Source of the DNA: Doryteuthis pealeii
Lineage: Eukaryota; Mollusca; Cephalopoda; Myopsida; Loliginidae
Assembly (NCBI GenBank): GCA_023376005.1
Contig: CM042152.1
Location: 79,801,920 to 79,865,919, forward strand
Direction of reading: 5' to 3'
Length of the DNA: 64,000 nucleotides
Part shown: positions 50,870 to 63,147 of the stretch, piece after piece
How positions within the stretch are numbered: position 1 is the stretch's first letter
Layout: the number at the start of each line of letters is the position of its first letter
Notes under the pieces: model-generated
Told to the model about the DNA's origin: nothing
The model's database searches: none
What the model saw: only the letters and a program-made list of their open reading frames with translations
Program-made: the position numbers and the translations under genes

Positions 50870-51620
50870 TTTACCCAACCCCTTCACATGAGTAGGCAGC
50901 AACACAAGTTGAACAGGTTTGCAATTCAGAGTTTTCCTTCTCCTAGACTGGTTACTATACCAAGGTTAAAGAGCCCAGTTTTGACCTACTATTTACCCAT
51001 AGCTGAAGGGAGAATAGTTGGATGCATACTTTTCTCAATGATATTAGCACTATGTGAAATGCAACCAGCTCAGCCAGGATTAGAACTATGTTGCCGTGTC
51101 CATTAGGGTAGATCGATTTTTAACTATTTTTAAAATATCAAATTCTCTCAAACAAAAGTTGTATAATGAATACTGATAGAAAAAACTAGATCTCTTACTT
51201 GCACCATTGTTTGAGGAAATAGCATCAAAAATTGTCTATTAAATACACCAAAATTCCTCATTTTTGCAACATTTAGCTTAGAAATTGGTTAGAAAATTTA
51301 GCAATTTCAATATCTAAAACAGAAAAGATTATCATTTTAAATGAAACGAATAAAATATTATAACTAGAATTCAAATTGAAAATATGCCCCCACCACCACC
51401 GACACCTCCAATATGCAGATTTTTACCTAATAATTAAGCTGTAACAATGATAACATTTTAAAAGATTGAAATCTATTTCCTCAAATGAAGACAAAATTTT
51501 GAAGAAAAATATTTTGTGTAGTGATTTTTATGTTAATTCGCAACTTTCACCACATGGGAGTTCTAAAATCAGCCTACCCTACTGTCCATTTCCTATGACG
51601 ATAACAATTACACAACAAAT
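50870..51620 (-). repeat. SINE S2 (reverse), split by TIR element T490
   Basis: S2 runs from CACATGAGTAGGCAGCAACA to GTCCAT at 51103 and resumes at 51583 (TGTCCATTTCCTATGACG). Confidence 0.8.
51104..51581 (+). mobile_element. TIR element T490, copy 3
   Basis: It lies inside the S2 copy. TGTCCATT occurs on both sides, a likely 8-bp target duplication. Ends TAGGGTAGATCGATTTTTAA and CAGCCTACCCTA. Confidence 0.82.
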
Positions 51621-52069
51621 GCTCATATTCGATTAAAAAAAAAAGATGTTTTCAATGAACCTGAGATATGAAATATTCTTGTTGTTTTTCTATGCAGGTT
51701 AATTAATTAATTCAACTGACTGCCATAATGAAAACCACCTCAACTACTGAAGGTATTTATAATAAAAATAAAATTCCTTGTAGTCATTTAGTATGAGTGT
51801 CCCAGTTTCAAAGGTGTAAACAATCGGTGTTATTATTATAGTTATTAGTTGTGACTGCTGTTGTATTCTTAATAGAATTGGAATGAAAACAAGCAATTAA
51901 GATGGTATCAAGTGACTACTTACACGATAAAGGTGACTAATTTTCAAATAACAATAAAAGTCGGTTGTCAGCTACTTTCTGTTTGGTTGCTTCACCAATA
52001 AAATTTAGAAGATATGGAATTTCATTTTAAAAAACAACTTTACTAACTTCTTATCTGTTTTATATTGTA

Positions 52070-53010
52070 AACTAATATACTTGGGAAAGGTATGAATCCA
52101 ATTATTCTCCCTCCAGCTATGGGTAAATAGTAGGGCAGACTGGACTCTTTAACCTTGGTAAGATACCAGTCTAGAAAAGGAAAACCTGAATTCAAACCTG
52201 GTTTGTAAGGCGCTTGTAAATATGTATGTATATTGCAAACTAATATCCTTGGAAAGGTATGAATCCAATTATTCTCCCTCCAGCTATGGGTAAATAGTAG
52301 GGCAGACTGGGCTTTTAACCTTGGTAATAACTAGTCTAGGAAAAGGAAAACCCTGAATCAAACCTGGTTTGTAAGGCGCTTGTAAATATGTATGTATATT
52401 GCAAACTAATATACTTGGGAAAGGTATGAATCCAATTATTCTCCCTCCAGCTATGGGTAAATAGTAGGGCAGACTGGACTCTTTAACCTTGGTAAGATAA
52501 CCAGTCTAGGAAAAGGAAAACCCTGAATTCAAACCGGGTTTGTAAGGCGCTTGTAAATATGTATGTATATTGCAAACTAATATCCTTGGGAAAGGTATGA
52601 ATCCAATTATTCTCCCTTTAGGCTCTTTAACCTTGCTATTGCAACTGGTCTATGAGAAGGAAAACTTTGAATTCAAACTTACTGGTCTCTGCTTAGAAAA
52701 TTAAACTGTGTCACATCCTACTCATGCAGAGGTGTTAGATAAATATGTATAAGAAATATTTTATATATAAGAGAATATTCTTTATAAATTCATCCTTACT
52801 TCTCCAAGTGTTCATAGTGTATTGATTATTGTAGGAAATGGATGAGGCTGTTTGCATTTCACAAAGCACTAATACACTTGGAAAACATATGAATCCAACT
52901 ATTCTCCCTCCAGCTATGGGTAAATAGTAGGGGCTCTTTAACCTTGGTATAGTAACCAGTCAACCCTGAATTCAAACCTGGTTTGTAAGGGGTTTGTACA
53001 TATGTATGTA
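52070..53010 (+). repeat. Tandem array derived from SINE S2 (about 165-bp unit)
   Basis: The S2 body fragment from AACTAATATACTTGGGAAAG to GGCGCTTGTAAATATGTATG is repeated head to tail at about 52070, 52232, 52400 and 52566, then more decayed to 53010. Confidence 0.85.
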
Positions 53011-53011
53011 T

Positions 53012-53180
53012 AAGTCGTTGTCGGGCGGCCTAATGTCGGTATCAGCCAATCAGCTACCATCAGCTCCTTACTTTACTGCACAGATCCCTGTGCTACTCAT
53101 ACGCTGAGTTGGCGAGGGCCGGTATCGAACTAAGAACCTTGCGGTTTCTAGCTGAACACTCTACCGACTGAGCTAATTGC
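53012..53180 (-). repeat. SINE S1 (reverse) with internal deletion
   Basis: From GTCGTTGTCGGGCGGCCTAA to GACTGAGCTAATTGCA. The middle is missing. Confidence 0.75.
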
Positions 53181-53418
53181 AAACTAATAATGAAAATCAT
53201 ACATATATACATTTGTTTTCTACGAAACTATCGCAACGCATCTAAAGGTTAGTCGGCATTAAATAACCCACCGATGTTGATATGCCGTATAAACAAAACA
53301 AACAAACAAACAATACTAAAAGTCAAAATGCTGCACAGTATTTCCCATAAATAAGTACACACATAACAGGTTTTTTTTTTTATAAAAGTTAATTTTCTTC
53401 TAAAACAAAGATACCAGG

Positions 53419-53452
<34 letters not shown>

Positions 53453-53519
53453 GGTTTCATCTTTTTCATTTTTTTTTTATTCACATGGTTTTTCAATATT
53501 GTGATTTACTAAGCTTAGT

Positions 53520-53630
53520 TTAATTTGGCACAAAGCCAAAATTATGAGTCACCCAGTGAGAAACGAATTCACTAGTCATGGTCTGCTAGCCTAATTCAAT
53601 AACTGATACACCATGCTAGGCACCATTCAA
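53520..53630 (-). repeat. SINE S4 / tRNA-like (reverse)
   Basis: The minus strand reads GGTGCCTAGCATGGTGTATC and GTGAATTCGTTTCTCACTGG, like 42184. Confidence 0.55.
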
Positions 53631-53867
53631 TTCTTCACATGTAGATATTTAAAAAAGATGTTTAGTTTCCACAGGAACAGATACTAGACTCTGATCCTTC
53701 ACTAAAGTGCTGATAATTACATGAATAACCCTTATTTGAGAGGAATTATGTTTGTTCCTTTTAAAAAAGAAGTCTATCCTTATTACATAAACATAGTTTC
53801 AAGGCATAAATTATATAGTTAAAAAGCATTGTCCATAAATAAGTGCACTCTTTCCTTTAAAGATTAA

Positions 53868-53975
53868 TTTAAAAGGATATCAGGTAGACTCGTGCCTTTG
53901 AAAGGATATCAGGTAGACTCGTGCCTTTGAAAGGATATCAAATAGACTCGTGACTTTGAAAGGATATCAAGTAGG
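53868..53975. repeat. 29-bp minisatellite (about 4 units)
   Basis: Unit GAAAGGATATCAGGTAGACT + CGTGCCTTT. Confidence 0.9.
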
Positions 53976-54219
53976 CATATGCCATTCAAATAATAACTAA
54001 ATATATTTAGTAAATATGTAAAAAGATCTAATATTTAGTAAGCATATTTTAGTCTGATATAAGCTTTCAAGAATCAAATAACTAAAAAACTATAAGTGTA
54101 TATAGATTTGACTTAGCAACGATTATATTGTGACTTGTAGACCAATTTATAAATATGGGTTTATATAAATAAATCTGGATGGGCTGGTCAAAAACTTTGT
54201 TTAGTTTCTTAAAATAAAA

Positions 54220-54253
<34 letters not shown>

Positions 54254-54764
54254 GCCATAACTTTATCAAACTACATATCATTTTCATCGATTACATCAGA
54301 CATTAACTAAAGTGTTTTTAATTTATGGTTTCTAGAACTAATCTTTGCCTCACTGCACACTTGAAAAATGCTTTTTTTTGTTTGTGTTTTATAATTATGA
54401 GAATTGAATCAGAAATCCTTTTAACTGTAGAGAGACAAAAATAATTATCTTTCTTTGGATTGTAGGCATGACTTTCACATGCCTGTTGGTCATATGATAA
54501 TTCAGCCCTTAAAACTTTTTTTTTGTCCCCATTCTTAGAACGATTAAGACCTATCTATTTCAGTCCTTGCTCATTGAGTGAAAAATATATTTTTCATTTC
54601 TGTTTGTTGAACAGAATACAAACAATTTGTCTCCTACTTCAACATTTTATTATTTTCATAAAATCCATTGAAGACATAAAAGTCTTTTCTTCTCACTATT
54701 TCTTGTACGTCTTCTCTTACACTTTAGTTGTTTATGGAACATTATATACATATTTACCAAACCC

Positions 54765-55030
54765 CTCTGCATGAGCAGGATGTGACATAAGGTCAATTTT
54801 TTTTAGCAGAGTTTAACAGGTTTGAATTCAGAGTTTTCCTTCTCTTAGACTAGTTGCTAACCAAGGTTAAAGAGCCCAGGCTGCCCTGCTATTTACCCAT
54901 AGCTGGGAGAGAGAGAGAGAGAGAGAAGGTAGATGCATACCTTTCCAAGGGTATTAGCACAATGTGAAATGTAGACATCCTTGTCTAGGATTTGAACTCG
55001 GCTCTAGCCATTACAAACATGCCTCCATAT
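54765..55030 (-). repeat. SINE S2 (reverse)
   Basis: From CATGAGCAGGATGTGACATA to the GATTTGAACTCGGCTCTAGC end; GA array inside. Confidence 0.8.
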
Positions 55031-55050
55031 GAAACATTATGTAGAGTTTA

Positions 55051-55091
<41 letters not shown>

Positions 55092-55307
55092 TTATATATC
55101 AAAAAATCTCCATAATATGCCCATGCCCCCCCCACACAATTTGTTAATAGTAATAATTCTACCCAATGCTTCCTATCCATTTTCTTTTACCCACCCTTGC
55201 CCTTACCTCCTGCACTTTGACCCCCAATTCACAACACTTATACTCAAAATAACAAAAAATACAGAACATAGCTATATATGTTCAAAAATATCCCCAGATG
55301 CAAAATC

Positions 55308-55920
55308 ACCGCCTGTCAGCTGGGGCGTTAGAATGCACTGACTGCACCTCTGCAGAGGGTAAAACTCCCCCAATGGGGGCACCTGTTGGCCGTGGGTAGC
55401 GACCTGTGATGCTTAAGGATAGAGCCCAGGTGGATGAGCAATTCTATGACATGCAATAATCACTTTGGGCCCTATCTTGGGCTAGACGGGCAGTCGAGAG
55501 AGGCCCCCTCCGATCAATCGGCTGGTCACGTCAAGCCCTACCACCTATATGATTTTCCCCAACCTTATTGCCCTTATGGCAAGCCCCAACCCCTTTTTAT
55601 CACTATGGGTGCTAGAAGGCGGTGGCTGCGGGTCTACATGTCCTGGGAATGACGTTAAACTCTATCTGATGGTGAGGTTCCAGTTTTGGAAGGTTTGGGG
55701 AATGTGGTGCCCCGCATTCATTCACCATTGCTCCCTGGTCCACTCTGACCCGGAAGTGGTAGTACCTGTTAGGGGTCCATTCTATGGTTAAAAAAAAAAT
55801 GTATTTATAAAAAATTGTGATTATCCTATTAGAATTATTTATTTCAAAACTTGATCAGCATTAAAGTGACCCACTGAGGTTGATATGCCGGTAAAACAAA
55901 AACAAAACAAACAAACAAAA
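55308..55920 (+). repeat. R700 repeat, indel-rich copy
   Basis: From CCTGTCAGCTGGGGCGTTAG to the A-rich tail. Compared with 61130-61740 it has many 1-base indels. Confidence 0.85.
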
Positions 55921-56044
55921 AATCAGTACAAACCAGATTTTTTTCCTCTAATGTCTGTACGCATGCTGTTATTGAGCCTATAAAATTAGAAAAAAAAAAT
56001 TGTAAAATAGATCACTAAGTAGGACTAACCTATTCTAGTAGTGA

Positions 56045-56285
56045 CCACCCAAGCGGAGTTTAAGAGAGTTTGAATTAAGAGTTTTCCCTTCTCCTAGACT
56101 GGTTGCTTAACCAAGGTTAAAGAGCCAAGTCTGCCCTACTATTTACCATAACTGGAGGAGAAGATGTTGGATTCATACCTTTCCCTAGGGTATTAGCATT
56201 ATGTCACTATGGCTTCGTCCAGGATTTGAACTCTGGTCGACAATTCAGATCCTACGACTCTAACCCGTATAACATGCACGTCCAC
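56045..56285 (-). repeat. SINE S2 (reverse)
   Basis: From AAGCGGAGTTTAAGAGAGTT to CTCTAACCCGTATAACATGC. Confidence 0.8.
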
Positions 56286-56338
56286 ACTAAGCTTATTTCA
56301 GTTTAAATAAATTATCATATAGCAAATTCTAAAGTTTT

Positions 56339-56571
56339 GAACCATATGACCTTTAGGCACCCCTTTTGCTTTGCTGATTCATAAGTACATTTTTTTCATT
56401 TACAGCGCGGTCAACATCCGGTTGTTGTTAACAGACGAATTTTTAGAGTTTTTTTTTAAATCCCTAACCTAACTCCTAACAAAGCAACCTTGATGTTTGA
56501 CGGTGTAAGAATGAAAAAAATGAACTTATGAATCAGCAAAAACAAAAGGGGTGCCTAAAGGTCATATACCT
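56339..56571. mobile_element. hAT-like palindromic MITE, copy 3
   Basis: Like 62148-62374, with indels. Confidence 0.8.
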
Positions 56572-57109
56572 CAAAGTTTTTTCCTACATTTCATACGTCT
56601 CATTTAATGATTCCACTTTTGGGTAACAATACATGAAACTGAGGGATGCATGTTCATGTTAGTATCTTTTATTATTTTGGTTTATCTTGCTCTACAGACC
56701 AGTATTTGAGCATTTTTTTGATTTAAGAAAAAACAGCATTTAGCAATTAGTGGCTTTTTCATATTCTTCTATCCTGCATACATGGCTTGTCGCACGTCTA
56801 CTACTGCTAACAGCTTCCACTACAATTTCCCCATTAATTATACAGACATTTATATGTAATAGATGTATGCATACATATATACTTATATATCAATCTCTGT
56901 CTGTCTAACTAAATCTATGTATCTATCTATATATATCTTGTATCTATCTATATCAATATATTATATATCTATGGTATATATATATATTATTTTTCTACAA
57001 TATACATATATTATATCTTTGTCTGTACTATCTATCTATTCTAGTATATATATATATATATAATTAATATTCACACTCAATATTTTCATTTTTTCGCCTT
57101 ACAAAAATT

Positions 57110-57393
57110 TCTTTTGCATTGTCCTGATGATGGTTTATTCATAAACCAAATTCTTAAGGTATAGAACATATAAAATGTCTCCTTTGATCTTAACATCTTT
57201 GTGTCTGTTAATATTTTTGAAAACATTTTCTTCATTCAATAATATAATTAGTATATATATAGCAGGTTTTGTTATCTTTTGCAATAACACTGTTTTTTTA
57301 ATTATTTTCTACATATACATGTATATATCATTGTCTATCTATCTATCTATCTCTCTCTCTTCTCTTTTCCTCTCTCTCTCTCTCTTCTCTCTC

Positions 57394-57437
<44 letters not shown>

Positions 57438-57530
57438 CTCGGTCTTGATGAAGACCACTTCATATATATACACACCTCGCTCTTGATGAAGACACTTCAA
57501 TAAAGGGTCGAAACAGATTTCTGTCAGCGA
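57110..57530 (+). repeat. Degraded copies of hammerhead families d and e
   Basis: CTGATGATGGTTTATTCATA at 57124 has lost the intact GAAA. The family e core at 57482-57520 lost one base of stem II. The intact partners are at 62911 and 63268. Confidence 0.6.
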
Positions 57531-58554
57531 ATTTTAACTCATGTGTTTGTTTTTTCTAAAATATTTATTTCACACTGTCGGATTCACTTCCATTCATTTT
57601 TCATATATATATAATATTAATATTATATTATATATTAATTATATATATATAATCAGGTTTTGTTGAAATACAACAGAATATCTTCTTCTTGATGATCTTC
57701 TGCTTATATCCCGTTTATACGGAAAATCCTCACCAAAAATACTAAAATCCTCTAAAAAGAATAACAATAAGAATGATAACAAATCCTAGAAACAACTTGC
57801 ATAAAAGAGCAAACAAAAAAAAAGGCATAAATAAATAAAATAGCATTAGAACATGGCCACCAATATACTAAACATCTTTAAATAACTAAGTGCCACTAAC
57901 ATAACTACACCCCCTACAATAAACCCTCTTAACTAAATAAACTTGTCAAATCACATAATGAAAATACAATAAACCTTTCAACTGAATAGTTCTTACACCA
58001 CAAAAAAAACAAAAACAACAAATCCACAGCAAATAATCTGTTGAAGACAACAATGGACTTGGTTGAAAGCGCTTGGGATAAAATATGGGGTACCTTATCT
58101 ACTATTGATATAAGAAACTTGGCAAGAAGACTTGAATGTAAGCAGTTGAGGGATATTCCGATATATTTAAAAAAAAACTGCTTAATAACTTGCTGCAAAA
58201 TATACTACTATATTTTACTTACTTTTAGAAGTCTGTTGCAGACGATGATGACGTCACTTCCATGTCGTTTTATCAGTTTCATCATATATATATAGTGTTT
58301 AATTAGTCAATTCTGGACTGCAAGTATACTTGATAAGTCAAAACATGTGCTCTGTGGATGACTATATATATATCCCCATTCCCTAGGGTTGAGCACTCTG
58401 GGGGGGATTTCGCTGACAACAGCCAACTAAAGCATAAATGCAATGCTCCTCCTATATCAGGGATGGAGCACTCTATGGTGTCCTTTACATACAAAGCGAT
58501 GTGTGTAATTAAAACAGTTTAAAACCCCTTGCGCATTCTGTAGTGATGACAGCC

Positions 58555-58680
58555 TAATTAGTTAAGGTGTCGGACTGACACCCAACCGATCGGATTTCAA
58601 TCCCGGTTGTAGTTAGTTTACAAATATCTAACCACACTGAAGAGACTTGATAAGTTGAAACACGTGTCTGTGATGACTAT
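58555..58680 (+). ncRNA. tRNA-like head followed by complete hammerhead, family n
   Basis: Head: box A-like TAATTAGTTAAGGTG, hairpin GGTGTC-GGACT-GACACC, box B-like GGATTTCAATCCCGG. Ribozyme: CTGAAGA (58637-58643), stem II GACTT/AAGTT, GAAA (58657-58660), stem III with loop ACGT, predicted cleavage after GTC (58668|58669), and stem I CACA (58633-58636) with TGTG (58669-58672). A decayed relative is at 58310-58370. A TA array follows. Confidence 0.72.
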
Positions 58681-58743
58681 ATATATACATATATATATAT
58701 ATTTATTTATTTATTTAATTTTTAAATATAACTGTTTTTTATA

Positions 58744-58795
58744 GGCATTTACCCAAGGTTTCAAGCTTTTTTGCTTTCTTCAGGATACTTTAATT
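58744..58795 (-). ncRNA. Hammerhead ribozyme motif, family a
   Basis: Minus strand: CTGAAGA (58783-58777), stem II AAGC/GCTT, GAAA, stem III ACC-TTG-GGT, site GTA. Stem I has one mismatch at its first pair. The mirrored arm at 58835-58915 has a broken core (CTGAGAA). Same family as 8884-9076. Confidence 0.65.
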
Positions 58796-58929
58796 CCTCT
58801 GGTGTTTTATGCAAAAGCATTTCAGAAATGTTTTTGCATAAACACCAGAGGAATTAAAGGTAATCCTGAGAAAGCAAAAAGCTTGGAAACCCCTGGTAGA
58901 TGCCTATAAAAAACAGTATATTTAAAATT

Positions 58930-59420
58930 TAATAATAAATAAAGCTCCTACAACTTGTGGTTGAGCACTGTGATTTCTTTGTTTCATCCCAGAAAAAATT
59001 TAAATATATACTATTATTATATAATATATTATATATATTTCCCACCTGACCTAACTTAATCCATATTTTTACCCGCTCTATTGCAATTTTTTTTTTCAAC
59101 TTCATTTTTTATTTTATTAGTTTTTTTTTATTTTTATTCTTTTATTTATTTATTTTTGTATATTTTTTAATCTTAATTTTTTTTATCTATTTATTTATTT
59201 ATTCATTTTTTTTTGTACATCTGGGAACACCATGTGCATTAAGACGTAAACATGTTTATGTTATATATTATATAGTCTTATTTGTTATAACATTCCATCG
59301 TGTGAACACACTTCATGTTATATTAAACGCTGACAAGCCACTTTTTCATTTCTGTCTGAAGATTGCATATATAGCATGAAACTATAATTACGGAAAATTA
59401 ACCNAAAAAGAGAGAGAGAT
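58930..59420. other. T-rich low-complexity and unassigned sequence with one N
   Basis: T/A-rich runs at 59080-59220. A single N lies at 59404, just before the second block copy. Confidence 0.7.
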
Positions 59421-59621
59421 ACAGATATCTAGAACTCTGATCCTTCACTAATGTGCTAATGAATTACATGAATAACGTCCGTTATTGAGAGGAAATTGAT
59501 GTTGTCTTTAAAAAAGAAGTCTACGTCCTGTGATTACACGGATAACATAGTTCAAGGCATAAATATATAGGTTAAAAAGCATTGTCCATAAATAAGTGCA
59601 CTCTTTCCTTTAAAAGATTAA

Positions 59622-59828
59622 TTTAAAAAGGATATCAGGTAGACTCGTGCCTTTGAAAGGATATCAATAGACTCCTGCCTTTGAAAGGATATCAGATAGA
59701 CTCCTGCCTTTGAAAGGATATCAGATAGACTCCTGCCTTTGAAAGGATATCAGGTAAACTCATGCCTTTGAAAGGATATCAAATAGACTCGTGACTTTGA
59801 AAGGATATCAAGTAGGCATATGCCATTC
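59622..59828. repeat. 29-bp minisatellite (about 7 units)
   Basis: Same unit as 53868 but about three more copies, some with CTCCTGCC instead of CTCGTGCC. Confidence 0.9.
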
Positions 59829-60592
59829 AAATAATAACTAAATATATTTAGTAAATATGTAAAAAGATCTAATATTTAGTAAGCATATTTTAGTCTGATA
59901 TAAGCTTTCAAGAATCAAATAACTAAAAAACTATAAGTGTATATAGATTTGACTTAGCAACGATTATATTGTGACTTGTAGACCAATTTAAAATATGGTT
60001 TTATATAAATAAATCTAGGATGGGCTGGTCAAAAACTTTGTTTAGTTTCTTAAAATAAAACTAATATATATATATATATATATATATATTTAGCCATAAC
60101 TTTATCAAACTACATATCATTTTCATCGATTACATCAAACATTAACTAAAGTGTTTTAATTTATGGTTTCTAGAACTAATCTTTGCCTCACTGCAACACT
60201 TGAAAAATGGCTTTTTTTTTGTTTGTGTTTTTATAATTTATGAGAATTGAATCAGAAATCCTTTTAACTGTAGAGAGACAAAAATAATTATCTTTCTTTG
60301 GATTGTAGGCATGACTTTCACATGCCTGTTGGTCATATGATAATTCAGTCCCTTAAAACTTTTTTTTTGTCCCCATTCTTAGAACGATTAAGACCTATCT
60401 ATTTCAGTCCTTGCTCATTGAGTGAAAAATATATTTTTCATTTCTGTTTGTTGAACAGAATACAAACAATTTGTCTCCTACTTCAACATTTTATTATTTC
60501 ATAAAATCCATTGAAGACATAAAAGTCTTTTCTCACTATTTCTTGTACGTCTTCTTACACTTTAGTTGTTTATGGAACATTATATACATATT

Positions 60593-60860
60593 TACCAAAC
60601 CCCTCTGCATGAGCAGGATGTGACATAAGGTCAATTTTTTAGGCAGAGTTTAACAGGTTTGAATTCAGAGTTTTCCTTCTCTTAGACTAGTTGCTTAACC
60701 AAGGTTAAAGAGCCCAGGCTGCCCTGCTATTTACCCATAGCTGAGAGAGAGAGAGAGAGAGAAGGTAGATGCATACCTTTCCCAAGGGTATTAGCACAAT
60801 GTGAAATGTAGACATCCTTGTCTAGGATTTGAACTCGGCTCTAGCCATTACAACACATGC
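60593..60860 (-). repeat. SINE S2 (reverse)
   Basis: Duplicate of the copy at 54765. Confidence 0.8.
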
Positions 60861-61127
60861 CTCCATATGAAACATTATGTAGAGTTTATCTGTATATATA
60901 TATTATATAATATATATATATATATATATATCCAAAAATCTCCATAATATGGACCCCCCCACACATTTAAATATAATAATCTACCCAATCTTCCTATCCA
61001 TTTTTCTTTTTACCCACTTGCCCTTACCCCCTCCTGCACTTTGACCCCCCCCAATTCACACACTTATACTCAAAATAACAAAAAAATACAGAACATAGCT
61101 ATATATGTTCAAAAATTCCCCAAAAAT

Positions 61128-61738
61128 CACCGCCCTGTCAGCTGGGGCGTTAGAATGCACTGACTGCACCTCTGCAGAGGGGTAAAACTCCCCCAATGGG
61201 GCCACCTGTTGGCCGTGGGTAGCGACCTGTGATGCTTAAGGATAGAGCCCAGGTGGATGAGCAATTCATGACATGCAATACTCCACTTTGGCCCTATCTT
61301 GGGCTAGACGGGCAGTCGGAGAGGCCCCCTCCGATCAATCGGCTGGTCACGTCAAGCCCTACCACCTATATGATTTTCCCAACCTTATTGCCCTTATGGC
61401 AAGCCCCAACCCCTTTTTATCATATGGGTGCTAGAAGGCGGTGGCTGCGGGTCTACATGTCCTGGGAATGACGTTAAACTCTATCTGATGGTGAGGTTCC
61501 AGTTTTGGAGGTTTGGGGAATGTGGTGCACCCCATTCATCACCATTGCTCCCTGGTCCACTCTGACCCGGAGTGGTAGTACCTGTTAGGGTCCCATCTAT
61601 GGGTTAAATAGAAAAATGTATTTATAAAAAAAATTGTATTATCCATTAAGAATTGATTTATTTCAAAACTTTATCAGCATTAAATGACCCACTGAGGTTG
61701 ATATGCCGTAAAACAAAACAAAACAAACAAACAAAAAA
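61128..61738 (+). repeat. R700 repeat, best copy
   Basis: Full length from GCCCTGTCAGCTGGGGCGTT to the (AAAAC)n tail. It serves as the reference for the other copies. Confidence 0.9.
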
Positions 61739-61854
61739 ATCAGTACTAACCATATTTTTCCTCTATGTCTGACGATGCTGTTATGAGCTAAAATTAAAAA
61801 AAAAATTGAAATAGATCACTAAGTAGGACTAAGCCTATTCTAGTAGTGACCACC

Positions 61855-62098
61855 TCAAGCGGAGATTTAAGAGGTTTGAATTAAGAGTTTTCCTTCTCCT
61901 AGACTGGTTGCTTAACCAAGGTTAAAGAGCCCAGTCTGCCCTACTATTTACCCATAACTGGAGGGAGAATAGTTGGATTCATACCTTTCCCTAGGGTATT
62001 AGCACTATGTCAACTATGGCTTCGTCCAGGATTTGAACTCTGGTCGACAATTCCATTTCCTACGACTCTAACCCGTATAACATGCACGTCCACACTAA
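61855..62098 (-). repeat. SINE S2 (reverse), near full length
   Basis: From CAAGCGGAGATTTAAGAGG to CTCTAACCCGTATAACATGC. Confidence 0.82.
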
Positions 62099-62147
62099 GC
62101 TTATTTCAGTTTAAATAAATTATCATATGAAGCAAATTTAAAGTTTT

Positions 62148-62374
62148 GAACCATATGACCTTTAGGCACCCCTTTTGCTTTGCTGATTCATAAGTACATT
62201 TTTTTCATTTACACCGTCAACATCCGGTTGTTTGTTAACAGACGATTTTTAGAGTTTTTTTTTTAATCCCTAACCCTAACTCCTAACAAACAACTTGATG
62301 TTGACGGTGTAAATGAAAAAAAATGAACTTATGAATCAGCAAAACAAAAGGGGTGCCTAAAGGTCATATAATCC
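62148..62374. mobile_element. hAT-like palindromic MITE, copy 4
   Basis: GAACCATATGACCTTTAGGC and inverse end; centre CCCTAACCCTAACTCCTAAC. Confidence 0.82.
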
Positions 62375-62832
62375 AAAGTTTTTTTCCTACATTTCATACG
62401 TCTCATTTAATGATTCCATTTTTGGGGTAACAATACATGAAACTGATAGTCATGAGACATTTATTTATTTTTGGTTTTATCTTGCTCTACAGACCAGTAT
62501 TTGAGCACTTTTTTTGATTTAAGAAAAACAGCATTTAGCAATTAGTGGCTTTTTCATATTGTCTTCTATCCTGCATACATGGCTTGTCGGCACGGTACTA
62601 CTACTGCTACAGCTTCCACTACAATTTCCCCATTAATTATACAGACATTTATATGTAAATAGATGTATGCATACATATATCTATATATCAATCTCTGTCT
62701 GTCTAACTAAATCTATGTATCTATCTATATATATCTATGTATCTATCTATATCAATATATTATATATCTATGTATATATATATATTATTTTCTACATATA
62801 CATATATATATCTTTGTCTGTCTATCTATCTA

Positions 62833-62866
<34 letters not shown>

Positions 62867-62908
62867 CACTCAATATTTTCATTTTTCTCCCTTACAAAAA
62901 TTTCTTTT

Positions 62909-62964
62909 GCATTGTCCTGATGATGGTTTATCATAAACCGAAATACTTAAGTATAGACATATAA
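62909..62964 (+). ncRNA. Hammerhead ribozyme motif, family d, complete
   Basis: CTGATGA (62917-62923), stem II GGTTT/AAACC, GAAA (62940-62943), stem III ATAC/GTAT, predicted cleavage after ATA (62955|62956), and stem I TGTC (62913-62916) with GACA (62956-62959). Confidence 0.78.
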
Positions 62965-63117
62965 AATGTCTCCTTTGATCTTAACATCTTGTGTCTGTTA
63001 TATTTTTGAAAACATTTTCTTCATTCATATATATATATATATATATAAGCAGGTTTTGTTATCTTTTTGCAATACACTGTTTTTTTAATTATTTTCTACA
63101 TATACATGTATATATCA

Positions 63118-63147
63118 TTGTCTATCTATCTATCTATCTCTCTCTCT

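Larger units (their letters stand above)
53683..58217. repeat. 4.5-kb duplicated block, copy 1
   Basis: Same order of parts as 59424-64000: 29-bp minisatellite, TA array, S2 (reverse), TA array, R700, S2 (reverse), hAT-like MITE, ribozyme elements, and a segment with CAATGGACTTGGTTGAAAGC. Many single-base indels, especially at 55300-57700. Confidence 0.9.

Noticed and set aside
58041..58295. 84-codon open frame starting MKTTMDLVES
   Set aside because: No recognisable domain. In the other copy of the block the frame is broken by indels. It contains CTGTTGA...GAAAGCG, which I tested as a hammerhead and rejected for lack of pairing.
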